NCBI RefSeq assembly: GCF_024168485.1
Contig: NZ_JALJVY010000007.1
Span: 202,629 to 266,628, forward strand
Direction: 5' to 3'
DNA length: 64,000 bases
Source of the DNA: Sphingobium sp. OAS761
Lineage (GTDB): Bacteria; Pseudomonadota; Alphaproteobacteria; Sphingomonadales; Sphingomonadaceae
In this document: positions 1-9,212 of the stretch, in pieces
Numbering within the stretch: the first letter of the stretch is position 1
Layout of the letters: each line of letters starts with the position of its first letter
The notes under the pieces: generated by a model
Databases searched by the model: none
Seen by the model: only the letters and a program-made list of their open reading frames with translations
Told to the model about the DNA's origin: nothing
Position numbers and translations under genes: made by a program

Positions 1-428
1 TTGAATTCGGCCGGCAGGTCGGGAAGGCTCGATCCGCCCGTCCCGTCTCCCTTGGGGTCGCCGCCCTGCGCCATGAAGCCGGGAATGACGCGGTGAAACT
101 TCAGCCCGTTGTAGAAACCCTGGCGCGTCAGCGTCTTGATCCGCTCCACATGATTGGGTGCTATGTCGGGCCGGAGCTGGATACGCACGCGCCCCCCGCT
201 GGACAGGTCGAGGTCCCAGATATTCTCGGGATCGGCCGGAACCGTGGCCGGCGGCAGCTTGAGCGCGGGATCGGTGCCCAGCGACTTGACATTTTCCTGC
301 GCGCGCGCGGCCGCCTCCGCCTTCTTGAGTTCCTCGGCTTTGCCGCCCCCGCCCTGGGCGAAGGCCACACCGGACACCGACAGGGCGAAGCCGATCGCAA
401 CGGTCTTGAACGCGCAGTTAAGACGCAT
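1..428 (-). CDS. Cyclophilin-type peptidylprolyl isomerase, exported, 3' end missing
   Basis: Catalyses cis-trans isomerisation of X-Pro bonds, probably in the periplasm. Only the first 142 or so residues are present because the gene runs off the left edge. The ATG at 428 is preceded by a GAGGAAA ribosome site and opens a signal peptide (basic start, hydrophobic core, cleavage near AFAQG). A linker leads into the cyclophilin core, where the pattern [15 protein letters not shown] is diagnostic; it carries the catalytic Arg and the Phe/Met/Gln of the proline pocket. It lies downstream of xseB-ispA-coaD on the same strand, 100 bp after coaD, and may be co-transcribed. The family is clear; which paralogue it is cannot be told from the N-terminal part. 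Confidence 0.88.
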   Translation of the reverse strand, partial: MRLNCAFKTVAIGFALSVSGVAFAQGGGGKAEELKKAEAAARAQENVKSLGTDPALKLPPATVPADPENIWDLDLSSGGRVRIQLRPDIAPNHVERIKTLTRQGFYNGLKFHRVIPGFMAQGGDPKGDGTGGSSLPDLPAEF

Positions 429-528
429 GAATGACGCTTTCCTCAAAATGAACATCTGCACCGGGTGTTTGCAGCCCTGATAACGCCCTGTTCGCGATTG
501 GCAACTGAACGCAGGCTGAGCCGACCCT

Positions 529-1041
529 TCAGCCTTGTCCCTTGCGGCCGACCGCAGCCACCCGTGCCTCCACCTCGGCACGGATCGCGGGGCTGACGAA
601 TTTGCGAATAGGCCCGCCATATAGCGCGATTTCCTTGACCAGACGCGATGCGATGGGTTGCAGCGACACGTCCGCCATCAGGAAAACCGTCTCGACGCGG
701 CTGTTGATCTGCTGGTTCATGCCCGCCATCTGATATTCATATTCGAAGTCGGCAACCGCCCGAAGTCCACGGATGATGACATTGGCCCCCTGCGATTCGG
801 CAAAGTCCATCAGCAGAGAGTTGAAACCGGTGACGACGATGTCGGCATCGATGTCCGTGCATTCGCGCCGAACCATGTCCAGCCGCTCCTCGTCGGAGAA
901 CATAGGAGACTTGGCGATGTTCGTGGTCACGCCGATGACCAGCTTGTCGACCAGCTTGGCCCCGCGCCGGATGATATCCATGTGCCCCAGCGTGATCGGA
1001 TCGAAAGTACCGGGGTAAACACCCACGCGCGGCTTGGTCAT
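529..1041 (-). CDS. coaD: Phosphopantetheine adenylyltransferase
   Basis: Transfers AMP from ATP to 4'-phosphopantetheine to form dephospho-CoA, the fourth step of CoA synthesis in the cytoplasm. The 170-residue length is normal. The nucleotidyltransferase signature is at the N-terminus ([10 protein letters not shown], residues 11-20, containing the TxGH motif), and the second conserved region appears as [15 protein letters not shown] near residue 130. The start is 3 bp beyond the ispA stop, so translation is probably coupled to ispA. Confidence 0.97.
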   Translation of the reverse strand: MTKPRVGVYPGTFDPITLGHMDIIRRGAKLVDKLVIGVTTNIAKSPMFSDEERLDMVRRECTDIDADIVVTGFNSLLMDFAESQGANVIIRGLRAVADFEYEYQMAGMNQQINSRVETVFLMADVSLQPIASRLVKEIALYGGPIRKFVSPAIRAEVEARVAAVGRKGQG

Positions 1042-1044
1042 GGC

Positions 1045-1959
1045 TTAGCGGTCCCTTTCCACGATATAGTCTGCAATGGCGCGCAACAGATCGGCTTCCT
1101 CGCCATGGCCGTGCAGGTGCGTTTTGGCCTGATCCACCAGCATGTGCGCCTGCTCCCGCGCGCGATCGACGCCCAGAAGGGAGATGAAGGTTTCCTTCCC
1201 CGCGGCCGCATCCTTGCCCAATGCCTTGCCAGCCAGATCGGGATTGCCCTCGACGTCGAGCAGGTCGTCGGCAATCTGGAAGGCAAGGCCGATGTCGCGC
1301 GCATAACCGTGCAACCGCGTCCGCGCATCGACAGGAATGCGCGCCATGATGGCCGCTGCATCAACGCAGAAGGCGATCAGGGCGCCGGTTTTCATGTGCT
1401 GGAGGCGCGTAACGGTGGGCAGGTCGAACCGGGTCCTTTCCGCTTCCAGGTCCATCATCTGTCCACCCGCCATGCCGGCCGGTCCGCTGGCATATGCCAG
1501 CGCCTTCACCAGTTCGATGCGCACGAAAGGGTCGGGGTGGGTTTCCTCATCCGCCAGAACCTGAAAGGCCAGATCGTGCAGGCAGTCCCCCGCCAGAACA
1601 GCCGTCGCCTCGTCAAACGCCTTGTGCACCGTCGGCTTGCCGCGACGCATGTCGTCATTGTCCATCGCCGGCAGATCGTCGTGGATCAGCGAATAGACGT
1701 GGATGCATTCCACGGCCAGACCGACGCGGAGCGCCGAGTCGCGGGATATGTGAAACAGGTCGCTCGCGGCCTGCACCAGCAGCGGACGCAACCGCTTTCC
1801 GCCGCCGATCGCGGCGTGACGCATCGCCTGGTAGAGCCTGTCGCGTCCATCTTCGGGAACCGCGAGCAGCCGGTCGAACGCGGCATCTATGTCGGCTGCG
1901 ACGCCGGCAGCCCGTTGCAGCACCAATCGGGTGGCGGAAGCCTCCCCTCCCTCGCCCAT
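1045..1959 (-). CDS. ispA: Short-chain polyprenyl (farnesyl) diphosphate synthase
   Basis: Condenses dimethylallyl and isopentenyl diphosphate to geranyl and farnesyl diphosphate, precursors of quinones, carotenoids and undecaprenyl phosphate. The 304 residues include the GGGKRLRP substrate motif (52-59), the first Asp-rich motif DDLPAMDND (94-102), GGQMMD (165-170) and the second Asp-rich motif DDLLD (231-235). It follows xseB by 6 bp, the widespread xseB-ispA pairing. The window also holds dxr, uppS and ispH, so several isoprenoid steps are encoded nearby. The assignment to FPP rather than GGPP synthase rests on length and context. Confidence 0.94.
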   Translation of the reverse strand: MGEGGEASATRLVLQRAAGVAADIDAAFDRLLAVPEDGRDRLYQAMRHAAIGGGKRLRPLLVQAASDLFHISRDSALRVGLAVECIHVYSLIHDDLPAMDNDDMRRGKPTVHKAFDEATAVLAGDCLHDLAFQVLADEETHPDPFVRIELVKALAYASGPAGMAGGQMMDLEAERTRFDLPTVTRLQHMKTGALIAFCVDAAAIMARIPVDARTRLHGYARDIGLAFQIADDLLDVEGNPDLAGKALGKDAAAGKETFISLLGVDRAREQAHMLVDQAKTHLHGHGEEADLLRAIADYIVERDR

Positions 1960-1965
1960 CGCGCG

Positions 1966-2220
1966 TCAGCCCGCGTCGAAAGGCTGGGTGCCGGTGACGG
2001 CCCCGCCTGCGTCGACCGTCAGTTTCGCGATCCGCGCTTCGGCCGCCTGCAACCGTTCCGCGCAGCGCTTGCGCAGTTCCTCGCCCTGCGCATACAGCGA
2101 AATGGACTGGTCCAGCGGCACATCGCCGCTTTCCAGACGGCGCACAATCTGTTCGAGCGCACGGAGCGCATCCTCGAAGGAGAGGTTTGCGGGATCGATT
2201 TGCGGACTGTCCTCGGCCAT
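1966..2220 (-). CDS. xseB: Exodeoxyribonuclease VII small subunit
   Basis: Small subunit of exonuclease VII, which degrades single-stranded DNA together with XseA (not in this window). An 84-residue protein results from the ATG at 2220; an upstream start at 2274 would add 18 low-complexity residues and is unlikely. The core LSFEDALRALEQIVRRLESG and the following YAQGEELRKRC helix match the short helical XseB fold. First gene of a tight minus-strand run with ispA and coaD. Confidence 0.92.
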   Translation of the reverse strand: MAEDSPQIDPANLSFEDALRALEQIVRRLESGDVPLDQSISLYAQGEELRKRCAERLQAAEARIAKLTVDAGGAVTGTQPFDAG

Positions 2221-2386
2221 GATCCTGCATTGGCCGCCGCCACGCCCCCGGTCAAGAGCAGAGCCGTTCGACAAGCTGCCTGCGGACGGTCATCATGACG
2301 TCATACCGCCAATTCAACGGCCATGGCGGAAAGATGGCGTTTTTGCGTTGACGCATCATGTTGCACATGCACATAAAAGGATCGCT

Positions 2387-2770
2387 ATGAAATATTATCT
2401 CCCCATGATCGCCGCCGCGACCCTCGGCCTGCTCTCAGCCTGTAACAAGAGTGACGAGCCTGAAGTTGTGGGCGGCCCCGCCGATCCCATGGCTGCGGAA
2501 CTTGCTAACGCCGCGCCGGTCGAGCTGCCGCCTTCGGTCAAGGCGACCAAGCAATATCGCTGCAAGGACAACAGCCTGATCTTCGTCGACTTCATGAGCG
2601 ACGACAAGACGGCCAACCTGCGCACCGACAAGAACGGCTCGCCGACCAAATTGTCGGCGCCCGAGGCCGGCCAGCCCTTTACCGCCGAGGGCGGCTATGA
2701 TGTCAGCGGATCGGGCGATGATGTGACGATCACCGTTCCCGGCAAGGGCGCACAGGCCTGCCACGTCTGA
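2387..2770 (+). CDS. Small outer-envelope lipoprotein, possibly MliC-like
   Basis: A 127-residue predicted lipoprotein. The signal sequence MKYYLPMIAAATLGLLSAC ends in a good lipobox (LSAC), so Cys19 should be lipidated. The mature part begins with an acidic, Ala/Pro-rich linker and then a compact domain starting YRCKDNSLIFVDF and ending GAQACHV, with two Cys that could form a disulfide. The YxC start and short beta-rich pattern recall MliC-type inhibitors of C-type lysozyme, but the diagnostic inhibitor loops are not clear, so this is only a suggestion. The ATG at 2387 has AAGG 6-9 bp upstream. A TTGACG at 2348 and CATAAA at 2372 could form its promoter. A terminator follows. Confidence 0.7.
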   Translation: MKYYLPMIAAATLGLLSACNKSDEPEVVGGPADPMAAELANAAPVELPPSVKATKQYRCKDNSLIFVDFMSDDKTANLRTDKNGSPTKLSAPEAGQPFTAEGGYDVSGSGDDVTITVPGKGAQACHV

Positions 2771-2797
2771 GCCTGCGATCAATTTTCTGGAATAACC

Positions 2798-2829
2798 GGG
2801 CCGGCTTCCCTCGGGGGACCGGCCCTTTT
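2798..2829 (+). terminator. Rho-independent terminator after the lipoprotein gene
   Basis: GGGCCGG (2798-2804) pairs with CCGGCCC (2819-2825) around a 14-nt loop, followed directly by TTTT on the plus strand. It lies 28 bp after the lipoprotein stop and separates that gene from purL. Confidence 0.8.
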
Positions 2830-2908
2830 CTTTGTCATCCGGCCATGAATTTTCGCGGGCGCAGCCTTTCCATTGTGATTCCATCGCGCCCTCGCTAAAG
2901 GCGCGCTC

Positions 2909-5086
2909 ATGTCGAGCACCGCCACCCAGATCACCCCGGACGTCGTCGCTGAACATGGCCTCAGTCCTGAAGAATATGCGCGCGTCCTGAATGCGCTCGG
3001 GCGGGAACCCAACCTGACTGAACTGGGCATATTTTCGGTGATGTGGTCGGAGCATTGTTCCTACAAATCCTCGCGAATCCATCTGAAGAAGCTGCCGACG
3101 CAAGGACCGCAAGTCATCTGCGGTCCGGGAGAAAATGCCGGCGTCGTTGACATCGGCGACGGGCAGGCGGCGATCTTCAAGATGGAAAGCCACAACCACC
3201 CCAGCTATATCGAACCCTATCAGGGCGCGGCGACGGGTGTCGGCGGCATCCTGCGCGACGTGTTCACCATGGGCGCACGGCCGGTCGCGAACATGAACGC
3301 GCTACGTTTCGGGCGGCCCGACCATCCGAAGATGCGCCACCTCATCAGCGGGGTGGTGCGCGGCATCGGCGGCTATGGCAATTGCGTCGGCGTGCCGACC
3401 GTGGGCGGCGAAGTGAATTTCCATCCCGCCTATGACGGCAACATCCTGGTCAATGCCATGACCGTGGGCGTCGCCGACACCGACAAGATTTTCTATTCGG
3501 CCGCCAGCGGAGTCGGCAACCCCATCGTCTATGTGGGATCGAAGACCGGCCGCGACGGCATCCATGGCGCGACCATGGCCAGCGCCGATTTCGGCGACGA
3601 CGCCGACGCCAAGCGCCCGACGGTGCAGGTGGGCGACCCCTTCACCGAAAAGCTGCTGATCGAAGCGTGCCTCGAACTGATGGCGTCGGACGCCATCGTC
3701 GCCATTCAGGACATGGGCGCGGCGGGCCTCACCTCCTCCAGCGTCGAAATGGCGTCGAAGGGCGGCGTCGGCATCCAGCTCAACATGGACGATGTGCCCC
3801 AGCGCGAAACCGGCATGACCGCCTATGAAATGATGCTCTCCGAAAGCCAGGAGCGCATGTTGATGGTTCTGAAGCCTGGCCGCGAAGCCTTCGCCGAGGC
3901 GATTTTCCGCAAATGGGAACTGGACTTTGCGGTCATCGGCCATGTGACCGACACCGGCCGCATGGTGCTGATCCACAAGGGCGAGACGGTGTGCGATATC
4001 CCGCTCGCGCCGCTGGCCGACGACGCGCCGCTTTATGACCGCCCGGCCATGCCGAGGGACGAGTATAAGGCCTGGTCAGGCGTGAAACCGCTGGGCGACC
4101 TGCCCGAGAGCACCGACATCGGCGCCGACCTCGTCGCGCTGATGGGCTGCCCCGACATCGCCTCGCGCCGCTGGATCTGGGAGCAATATGACCACATGGT
4201 CGGCGCCGACACGGTGCAGCGCCCCGGCGGCGACGCAGCGGTGGTGCGCGTCCATGGGTCGCAAAAGGGCATTGCGATCAGCACCGATTGCACCCCGCGC
4301 TATTGCTATACCGATCCCTATGAGGGCGGCAAGCAGGCAATCGCGGAATGCTATCGCAACATCTCGGCGGTGGGCGCGACGCCGCTGGCGGTCACCAATT
4401 GCCTGAACTTCGCCAATCCGCAGCGCCCCGAAATCATGGCACAGTTCACCGGCTGCCTGGAAGGCATGGGCGACGCCTGCCGCGCGCTCGACTTCCCGAT
4501 CGTGTCGGGCAATGTGAGCCTCTACAATGAATCGAAGGCGACCGGCGGCGGCTCGGCCATTTTGCCTACGCCTGCGATCGGCGGCATCGGCCTGCTTAAG
4601 AATGTCGACGTGATGGCAACTATCGCCTTCAAGAATGCGGGCGACGCAATCTGGGTCATCGGCGGGGAAGGAACGCATCTGGGCCAGTCGATCTGGTTGC
4701 GCGAAATTGCGGGCCGTGAAGCGGGCGAGGCACCCAAGGTCGATCTGGCCGCCGAGCGCGCCAACGCAGAAGCCGTGCGCGCGCTGATCGCAGAAGGCAA
4801 GGTCAATGCGGTGCACGACGTTTCTGACGGCGGCCTGATCGTTGCCGTGACCGAAATGGCGCTGGCCGGGAAGATCGGCGCGGAGCTGGCCATTGCGCTC
4901 ACCACCGCGAGCGCATTTGGCGAGGATCAGGGCCGCTACATCGTCACTGCGGCGGCAGGCGTCGAGATTCCGGGCGCAGTCCGCATCGGCACGACCGGCG
5001 GGGACAAGGTCGCCGGCGTCGCGCTGGCCGACCTGCGCAGCGCGCATGAAGGCTTTTTCCCCGCGCTGATGGACGCCGAGCTCTAA
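2909..5086 (+). CDS. purL: Phosphoribosylformylglycinamidine synthase subunit II
   Basis: Catalyses ATP-dependent conversion of FGAR to FGAM in purine synthesis. At 725 residues this is the small PurL, which works with separate PurS and PurQ subunits; neither is in this window. [15 protein letters not shown] (42-56) and ESHNHPS (93-99) match the conserved N-terminal regions, and the [10 protein letters not shown] segment begins the second AIRS-like half. The ATG at 2909 is preceded by a purine-rich stretch. purT starts 1 bp after the stop, so the two purine genes form an operon. Confidence 0.97.
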   Translation: MSSTATQITPDVVAEHGLSPEEYARVLNALGREPNLTELGIFSVMWSEHCSYKSSRIHLKKLPTQGPQVICGPGENAGVVDIGDGQAAIFKMESHNHPSYIEPYQGAATGVGGILRDVFTMGARPVANMNALRFGRPDHPKMRHLISGVVRGIGGYGNCVGVPTVGGEVNFHPAYDGNILVNAMTVGVADTDKIFYSAASGVGNPIVYVGSKTGRDGIHGATMASADFGDDADAKRPTVQVGDPFTEKLLIEACLELMASDAIVAIQDMGAAGLTSSSVEMASKGGVGIQLNMDDVPQRETGMTAYEMMLSESQERMLMVLKPGREAFAEAIFRKWELDFAVIGHVTDTGRMVLIHKGETVCDIPLAPLADDAPLYDRPAMPRDEYKAWSGVKPLGDLPESTDIGADLVALMGCPDIASRRWIWEQYDHMVGADTVQRPGGDAAVVRVHGSQKGIAISTDCTPRYCYTDPYEGGKQAIAECYRNISAVGATPLAVTNCLNFANPQRPEIMAQFTGCLEGMGDACRALDFPIVSGNVSLYNESKATGGGSAILPTPAIGGIGLLKNVDVMATIAFKNAGDAIWVIGGEGTHLGQSIWLREIAGREAGEAPKVDLAAERANAEAVRALIAEGKVNAVHDVSDGGLIVAVTEMALAGKIGAELAIALTTASAFGEDQGRYIVTAAAGVEIPGAVRIGTTGGDKVAGVALADLRSAHEGFFPALMDAEL

Positions 5087-5087
5087 G

Positions 5088-6257
5088 ATGGCCTTCACGG
5101 CGAAGATCCTCCTCCTCGGTTCGGGCGAACTGGGCCGGGAGTTCGTGATCTCCGCCAAGCGGCTGGGCGCGCAGGTCATTGCATGCGACAGCTATGCGGG
5201 TGCACCCGCCATGCAGGTGGCAGACGGGTGCGAAGTCTTCCCGATGCTCGACGCCGACCTGCTGGCGCAGGCGATCGAGAAGCATCGGCCCGACTTTGTC
5301 GTGCCCGAAATCGAGGCGATCCGCACCGAAGTCCTGGCCGATTTCGAGGCGCGCGGCGTCACCATCGTCCCTTCCGCCCGCGCCACCATCATGACGATGA
5401 ACCGCGACCGCATCCGCGAAGTCGCCGCCGTGGAACTCGGTTTGCGCACCTCCCGCTATCGCTATGCCGAAACGCTGGACGAAGTGCTGGCAGGCGCGGC
5501 GCATACAGGCCTGCCCTGCGTCATCAAGCCGGTCATGTCCTCATCCGGCAAGGGACAGACCACCGTCCGGTCCGCCGATGAACTGGATACCGCGTGGAAT
5601 TATGCGGTCGCGAACATGCGCGGCGACCGGCAGCGGGTCATCGTCGAGGAATTCATCGACTTCGACTATGAGATTACCCTGCTGACCGTCCGCGCCCGCG
5701 ACGGCGTGCATTTCTGCCCGCCGATCGGCCACCGGCAGGAACGCGGCGACTATCAGGAAAGCTGGCAACCCACGCCCATGTCGAACGCCGCGCTCGCCGC
5801 CGCGCAGGACATGGCGCGCAAGGTCGTCGACAATCTGGGCGGTTACGGCATTTTCGGGGTCGAATATTTCGTGAAGGGCGAAGACGTGATCTTCTCCGAG
5901 CTGTCACCCCGGCCGCACGACACCGGCATGGTGACGCTGATGTCCCAGAATCTCAGCGAATTCGACCTGCACGCCCGCGCCATAATGGGCCTGCCGCTAC
6001 CCGAAATCCTGCTGCGCGGTCCTTCCGCCTCGGCCGTGATATTGGCGGACCGCGAATCGGTGGAATTCAGTTACGATGGCGTGGCCGACGCGTTGGCGAC
6101 GCCCGGCGGGCAAGTCGACGTCCGCCTTTTCGGCAAGCCGGCGACGCGTCCCTGGCGCCGCATGGGCGTGGCACTGGCGCAAGCCGACACTGCCGATCAG
6201 GCGCGTGTCCTGGCCAGGCAAGCCGCCGACAAGGTGCGGATCCTTTACGGGAAGTGA
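5088..6257 (+). CDS. purT: Formate-dependent GAR transformylase
   Basis: ATP-grasp enzyme making formylglycinamide ribonucleotide from GAR, formate and ATP, the folate-independent alternative to PurN. The 389 residues are a normal length. The N-terminal preATP-grasp domain begins ILLLGSGELGREF; the ATP-binding loop is KPVMSSSGKGQTTV (around 145-158), followed by EEFIDFDYEITLL and the metal/substrate segment ELSPRPHDTGMVT. It starts 1 bp after purL. Its 3' end overlaps the convergent methyltransferase gene by 13 bp. Confidence 0.96.
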   Translation: MAFTAKILLLGSGELGREFVISAKRLGAQVIACDSYAGAPAMQVADGCEVFPMLDADLLAQAIEKHRPDFVVPEIEAIRTEVLADFEARGVTIVPSARATIMTMNRDRIREVAAVELGLRTSRYRYAETLDEVLAGAAHTGLPCVIKPVMSSSGKGQTTVRSADELDTAWNYAVANMRGDRQRVIVEEFIDFDYEITLLTVRARDGVHFCPPIGHRQERGDYQESWQPTPMSNAALAAAQDMARKVVDNLGGYGIFGVEYFVKGEDVIFSELSPRPHDTGMVTLMSQNLSEFDLHARAIMGLPLPEILLRGPSASAVILADRESVEFSYDGVADALATPGGQVDVRLFGKPATRPWRRMGVALAQADTADQARVLARQAADKVRILYGK

Positions 6258-7027
6258 GTTGACGGCGCCCGCGTCACGCGGCCGAACAGCAACTGATAGC
6301 CATCCTCCCCGCCCGCATCGTCAAAGGCAGCCATCACACGGCGCAAGTCCCCCGGCGGCAACGGCTTGCGGCCCTCGCTCGGTACCACCGCGCCGATGCC
6401 CTTCAGATGCGCGACCAGCCCGCGCGCGCCGCCGCAAGCGAGCGGATAATCCTCGTCGAAGGCGAAAGCATCGTCATAGCGCGCCAGCATAGTGCGCAGC
6501 TTGTCCAGGCCGGGATAGTCCGGCACTCCGACGCCAAGGCCGCAGGCCGCATGGGCGGCACGCCAGCGCGCAAAGCTCCCCTGCCCCATGGTGGAAAAAA
6601 TCAGGCTGCCGCCCGGGCGCAGCAATCCGGCAAGACGGGCGATCGCGCTATGGAGATCGTCGAACCACTGGAAGGCCAGGCTGGAAAGGATGAGGTCGAA
6701 CCATTCCCCGTCGAAACCCGGCGCCTCACCATCCATAGTCAGGAAAGTGCCCGCGACCAGCCCCCCGGAAGACGCCCTGGCGAGCATCGCGGGCGACAGG
6801 TCGGTCACCATCAGATCGGCTCCGGGCCAACGCGCCTGAATGTCGCGGGTAAGGATGCCCGTTCCGCACCCGATTTCCAGAATATGGCCTACATGGTCGG
6901 GCCGTTGCCTGTAGGCCAGGTCGGCGACCAGCCGGGCGGCAAATCGCTGTGGCCCGGCATGATCTTCATACCGCTCGACCGCTGCGCCGAACGCATCGCT
7001 TATCCGTTGCTTGCGACGCTCAATCAT
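6245..7027 (-). CDS. SAM-dependent methyltransferase, BioC-like
   Basis: Class I methyltransferase of 260 residues from the ATG at 7027; the frame is open 24 codons further upstream but that stretch reads as non-conserved. Motif I is LEIGCGTGILT (50-60), with TDLSPAML (motif II) and the LSSLAFQWFDDL segment typical of BioC and related enzymes. BioC methylates malonyl-ACP/CoA to prime biotin synthesis, but no other bio gene is nearby, so the substrate is unproven. The 3' end overlaps purT tail to tail by 13 bp. Confidence 0.75.
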   Translation of the reverse strand: MIERRKQRISDAFGAAVERYEDHAGPQRFAARLVADLAYRQRPDHVGHILEIGCGTGILTRDIQARWPGADLMVTDLSPAMLARASSGGLVAGTFLTMDGEAPGFDGEWFDLILSSLAFQWFDDLHSAIARLAGLLRPGGSLIFSTMGQGSFARWRAAHAACGLGVGVPDYPGLDKLRTMLARYDDAFAFDEDYPLACGGARGLVAHLKGIGAVVPSEGRKPLPPGDLRRVMAAFDDAGGEDGYQLLFGRVTRAPSTHFP

Positions 7028-7086
7028 GGCTAGGCCCCTTGGCAGAGCCTCGCACGTCTGACCAGTCCCTTGAAGAAAGTCGCCGC

Positions 7087-8304
7087 ATGACCACCGCATA
7101 TCGCAACCCCGCCATGGACGTGCTGCGTGGCTGCGCCGTGATGGGCATATTGTGGATGAATATCACCGCCTTCGCCCTGCCGCAGAACGCCTATTTCAAT
7201 CCGGCGGTCAGCGGATCGCTTTCGGCCGGGGACATATTGTTCTGGGCTATCGGCCTATTGTTGTTCGACGGGAAGATGCGCGGCCTGTTCGCCCTGCTGT
7301 TCGGGGCCTCCATGCTGCTCCTGATCGACCGGGAGGAGATGGCGGGGCGCGACGGGCGCAGGGCACAGATCGTCCGCGCAGGATGGCTGTTCGTCATCGG
7401 CTGCGCGCATTATTTCCTGCTCTGGTGGGGCGATATACTGCGCGTCTATGCGGTGGCCGGGCTGATCGCATTATTGTTTGTCCAGCTTGACCCCCTCGAT
7501 CTGGTCAAGCGCGCCTTTCTTTGCTTCCTGCTGCAATTCCTGATTCTCGCCGCTTTCGTCGCCAGTCTCTATCTGTGGGGGCATGACACGGGCGGCACCG
7601 CACATGACGGGTTCGCCCGCTTCATGGCCGCGCTGTCCAGTCCCGACGCGGCGACCAATCAGCGCGAAATCGCACTGTATCGCGGCGGCTTCGGTGGCAT
7701 CCTTGGGGAGAAGCTTCTCGCGATACCCGGCGATTGGCTTTGGGGTTTTCTGTTCAACGCGTTTGAGACGCTGGGCTTCATGCTGCTGGGCATGGCGATG
7801 CTCAAATCGGGCTTTCTGTCCGGGGGTTGGGACAGGGAAGAATATCGACGCACGGCAAGGCACGGCTTCGCCATCGGCCTCATCGCCATGACGACCATGG
7901 CTTCATGGGTGGTGTTGAGCGGTTTCGCTCCCCTGACGACCTATGGTGTCGCGCTGGCATGGTCGCTGCCGTTCCGCATTCCGCTGACCGTAGCCTGGGC
8001 CTCGCTGATCCTGTGGCTTTTTCTCCGCTACCGGGAGCATCCCCTTGTCGCTCGATTGGCTGCTACGGGCAGACTGACGCTCAGCAATTATCTCGGCACC
8101 AGCCTGATCATGACGACGATCTTCTACGGCTGGGGTCTCGGCAATTTCGGCCATGTCCGTCCCGCGCTGCTTCCCATGTTCGTGCTGCCGGCATGGAGTA
8201 TCATGCTGCTCTGGTCACCCTGGTGGACGGCACGGTTCGGCCAGGGGCCGGCGGAGCGCCTTTGGCGGGCGCTGGCCCGCATCGGCAGACCGACCGCACC
8301 GTAA
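7087..8304 (+). CDS. DUF418 family multi-pass membrane protein
   Basis: A 405-residue integral membrane protein. The family is recognised from the N-terminal pattern AMDVLRGCAVMGILWMNI, the GLFALLFGAS segment and the C-terminal DUF418 domain containing GRLTLSNYLGTS. About ten hydrophobic segments can be seen. Function is unknown; these proteins resemble the acyltransferase-3/heparan-acetyltransferase membrane fold, so acyl transfer or small-molecule transport are possibilities. The start at 7087 is chosen because homologues begin with R.xxDVLRG close to the N-terminus. Divergent from the methyltransferase, with starts 59 bp apart. Confidence 0.85.
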   Translation: MTTAYRNPAMDVLRGCAVMGILWMNITAFALPQNAYFNPAVSGSLSAGDILFWAIGLLLFDGKMRGLFALLFGASMLLLIDREEMAGRDGRRAQIVRAGWLFVIGCAHYFLLWWGDILRVYAVAGLIALLFVQLDPLDLVKRAFLCFLLQFLILAAFVASLYLWGHDTGGTAHDGFARFMAALSSPDAATNQREIALYRGGFGGILGEKLLAIPGDWLWGFLFNAFETLGFMLLGMAMLKSGFLSGGWDREEYRRTARHGFAIGLIAMTTMASWVVLSGFAPLTTYGVALAWSLPFRIPLTVAWASLILWLFLRYREHPLVARLAATGRLTLSNYLGTSLIMTTIFYGWGLGNFGHVRPALLPMFVLPAWSIMLLWSPWWTARFGQGPAERLWRALARIGRPTAP

Positions 8305-8316
8305 GTGATTTTACTA

Positions 8317-8337
8317 TTGCGACCCATTAGCAGTCGC
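8317..8337 (+). promoter_or_regulatory. Possible iron-regulator (Fur-like) operator upstream of bfd
   Basis: GCGAC (8319-8323) and GTCGC (8333-8337) form an inverted repeat around a 9-nt spacer, within TATTGCGACCCATTAGCAGT. The block partly resembles the TTGCGA-nnn-TTCGCAA style of operator that I recall for some alphaproteobacterial Fur sites. It sits 31 bp before the bfd start. bfd is commonly iron-repressed, which makes an iron operator plausible; the identity is inferred from position and symmetry. Confidence 0.3.
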
Positions 8338-8368
8338 GCTATCTCCTGCTCATCAGGAGAGCCGCTCG

Positions 8369-8539
8369 ATGGTCGTTTGCGTGTGTAATGCGATTCGTGA
8401 GAAAGATCTGAAGGAAGCCGTGCGTGATGGCGCGGATACGCCGTGCAGCGCCTATGCCCGTTTTGGGCGTCGCCCGAAATGCGGCCAATGCGTACCCTTC
8501 GCCCGCAGCATCATCGCCGCCGAGCGCGCATCCGTCTGA
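8369..8539 (+). CDS. bfd: Bacterioferritin-associated ferredoxin
   Basis: A 56-residue [2Fe-2S] ferredoxin that passes electrons to bacterioferritin so that stored iron is released. The four cluster cysteines are at 4, 6, 38 and 41 (VVCVCNAI near the start and RPKCGQCVPFAR near the end), the BFD-like pattern. The ATG at 8369 has CAGGAGAG 9-16 bp upstream. It precedes bfr by 147 bp, the expected functional pairing. A dyad just upstream may be an iron operator. Confidence 0.93.
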   Translation: MVVCVCNAIREKDLKEAVRDGADTPCSAYARFGRRPKCGQCVPFARSIIAAERASV

Positions 8540-8686
8540 ACAATATCGCTGCGTGCCCGCGTTCCAAAACGCGAAGCCGACGCATTAGCGTTGCAGAAAA
8601 CCGCTGAAATCATGGGCTTTGCGGCTTAACAGCGGCCAGCAGAGCGCCTATGCTCCCGGTGTTTCACCATAGCCGGAGAATGCGCC

Positions 8687-9166
8687 ATGAAAGGCGACCC
8701 GAAGGTCATCGAATTTCTGAACGACGTGCTCAAGAATGAGCTGACGGCGATCAACCAATATTTCCTGCACTACCGCATGCTGGGCCATTGGGGCGTGAAG
8801 AAGCTGGCCAAATTCGAATATGAAGAGTCTATCGACGAGATGAAGCATGCCGACAAGCTGGCGGAGCGCATTCTGTTTCTCGACGGGCTGCCCAATTTCC
8901 AATTGCTGGGCCGTCTGAAGATCGGCGAGACCGTCGAGGAGATTTTGAAGGCGGACCTGGAACTGGAATATGAAGCCCTGCCGGCGCTCAAGGACGCGAT
9001 CGCCTATTGCGAATCGATCCGCGACTATGTGAGCCGGGATCTGTTCCAGAACATCCTCGAAAGCGAGGAGGAGCATATCGACACGCTGGAAACCCAGTTC
9101 GAGATGATCGAACGTATGGGCATCCATAATTATATCCAGCTTCAGAGCGAACCGGCGGAAGACTGA
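8687..9166 (+). CDS. bfr: Bacterioferritin
   Basis: Haem-containing 24-mer iron-storage protein of 159 residues. All six diiron ligands are present: Glu18, Glu51, His54, Glu94, Glu127 and His130; Met52 is the expected haem ligand. The diiron site gives ferroxidase activity. Located downstream of bfd, its electron donor for iron release. Confidence 0.97.
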   Translation: MKGDPKVIEFLNDVLKNELTAINQYFLHYRMLGHWGVKKLAKFEYEESIDEMKHADKLAERILFLDGLPNFQLLGRLKIGETVEEILKADLELEYEALPALKDAIAYCESIRDYVSRDLFQNILESEEEHIDTLETQFEMIERMGIHNYIQLQSEPAED

Positions 9167-9176
9167 GGGTAAGCGG

Positions 9177-9194
9177 GGAGGCATTCCGGCCTCC
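9177..9194. terminator. GC hairpin between convergent bfr and mutT
   Basis: GGAGGC (9177-9182) pairs with GCCTCC (9189-9194) around a 6-nt loop, midway between the two gene ends. There is no clear T-run on either side, so termination strength is doubtful. Confidence 0.3.
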
Positions 9195-9212
9195 TCCCTC
9201 CACCAGGCAAAA

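Noticed and set aside
658..2298. A 546-codon plus-strand open frame
   Set aside because: Lies antisense to coaD, ispA and xseB, all of which have diagnostic motifs; its product is His/Arg/Gln-rich and unlike any protein family.
2348..2377. Firm promoter call (TTGACG and CATAAA) before the lipoprotein gene
   Set aside because: The spacer is 18 bp and the -10 match is poor; mentioned with the gene only.
6245..7027. Naming the methyltransferase bioC
   Set aside because: Motifs fit BioC but also related methyltransferases, and there are no biotin genes nearby.
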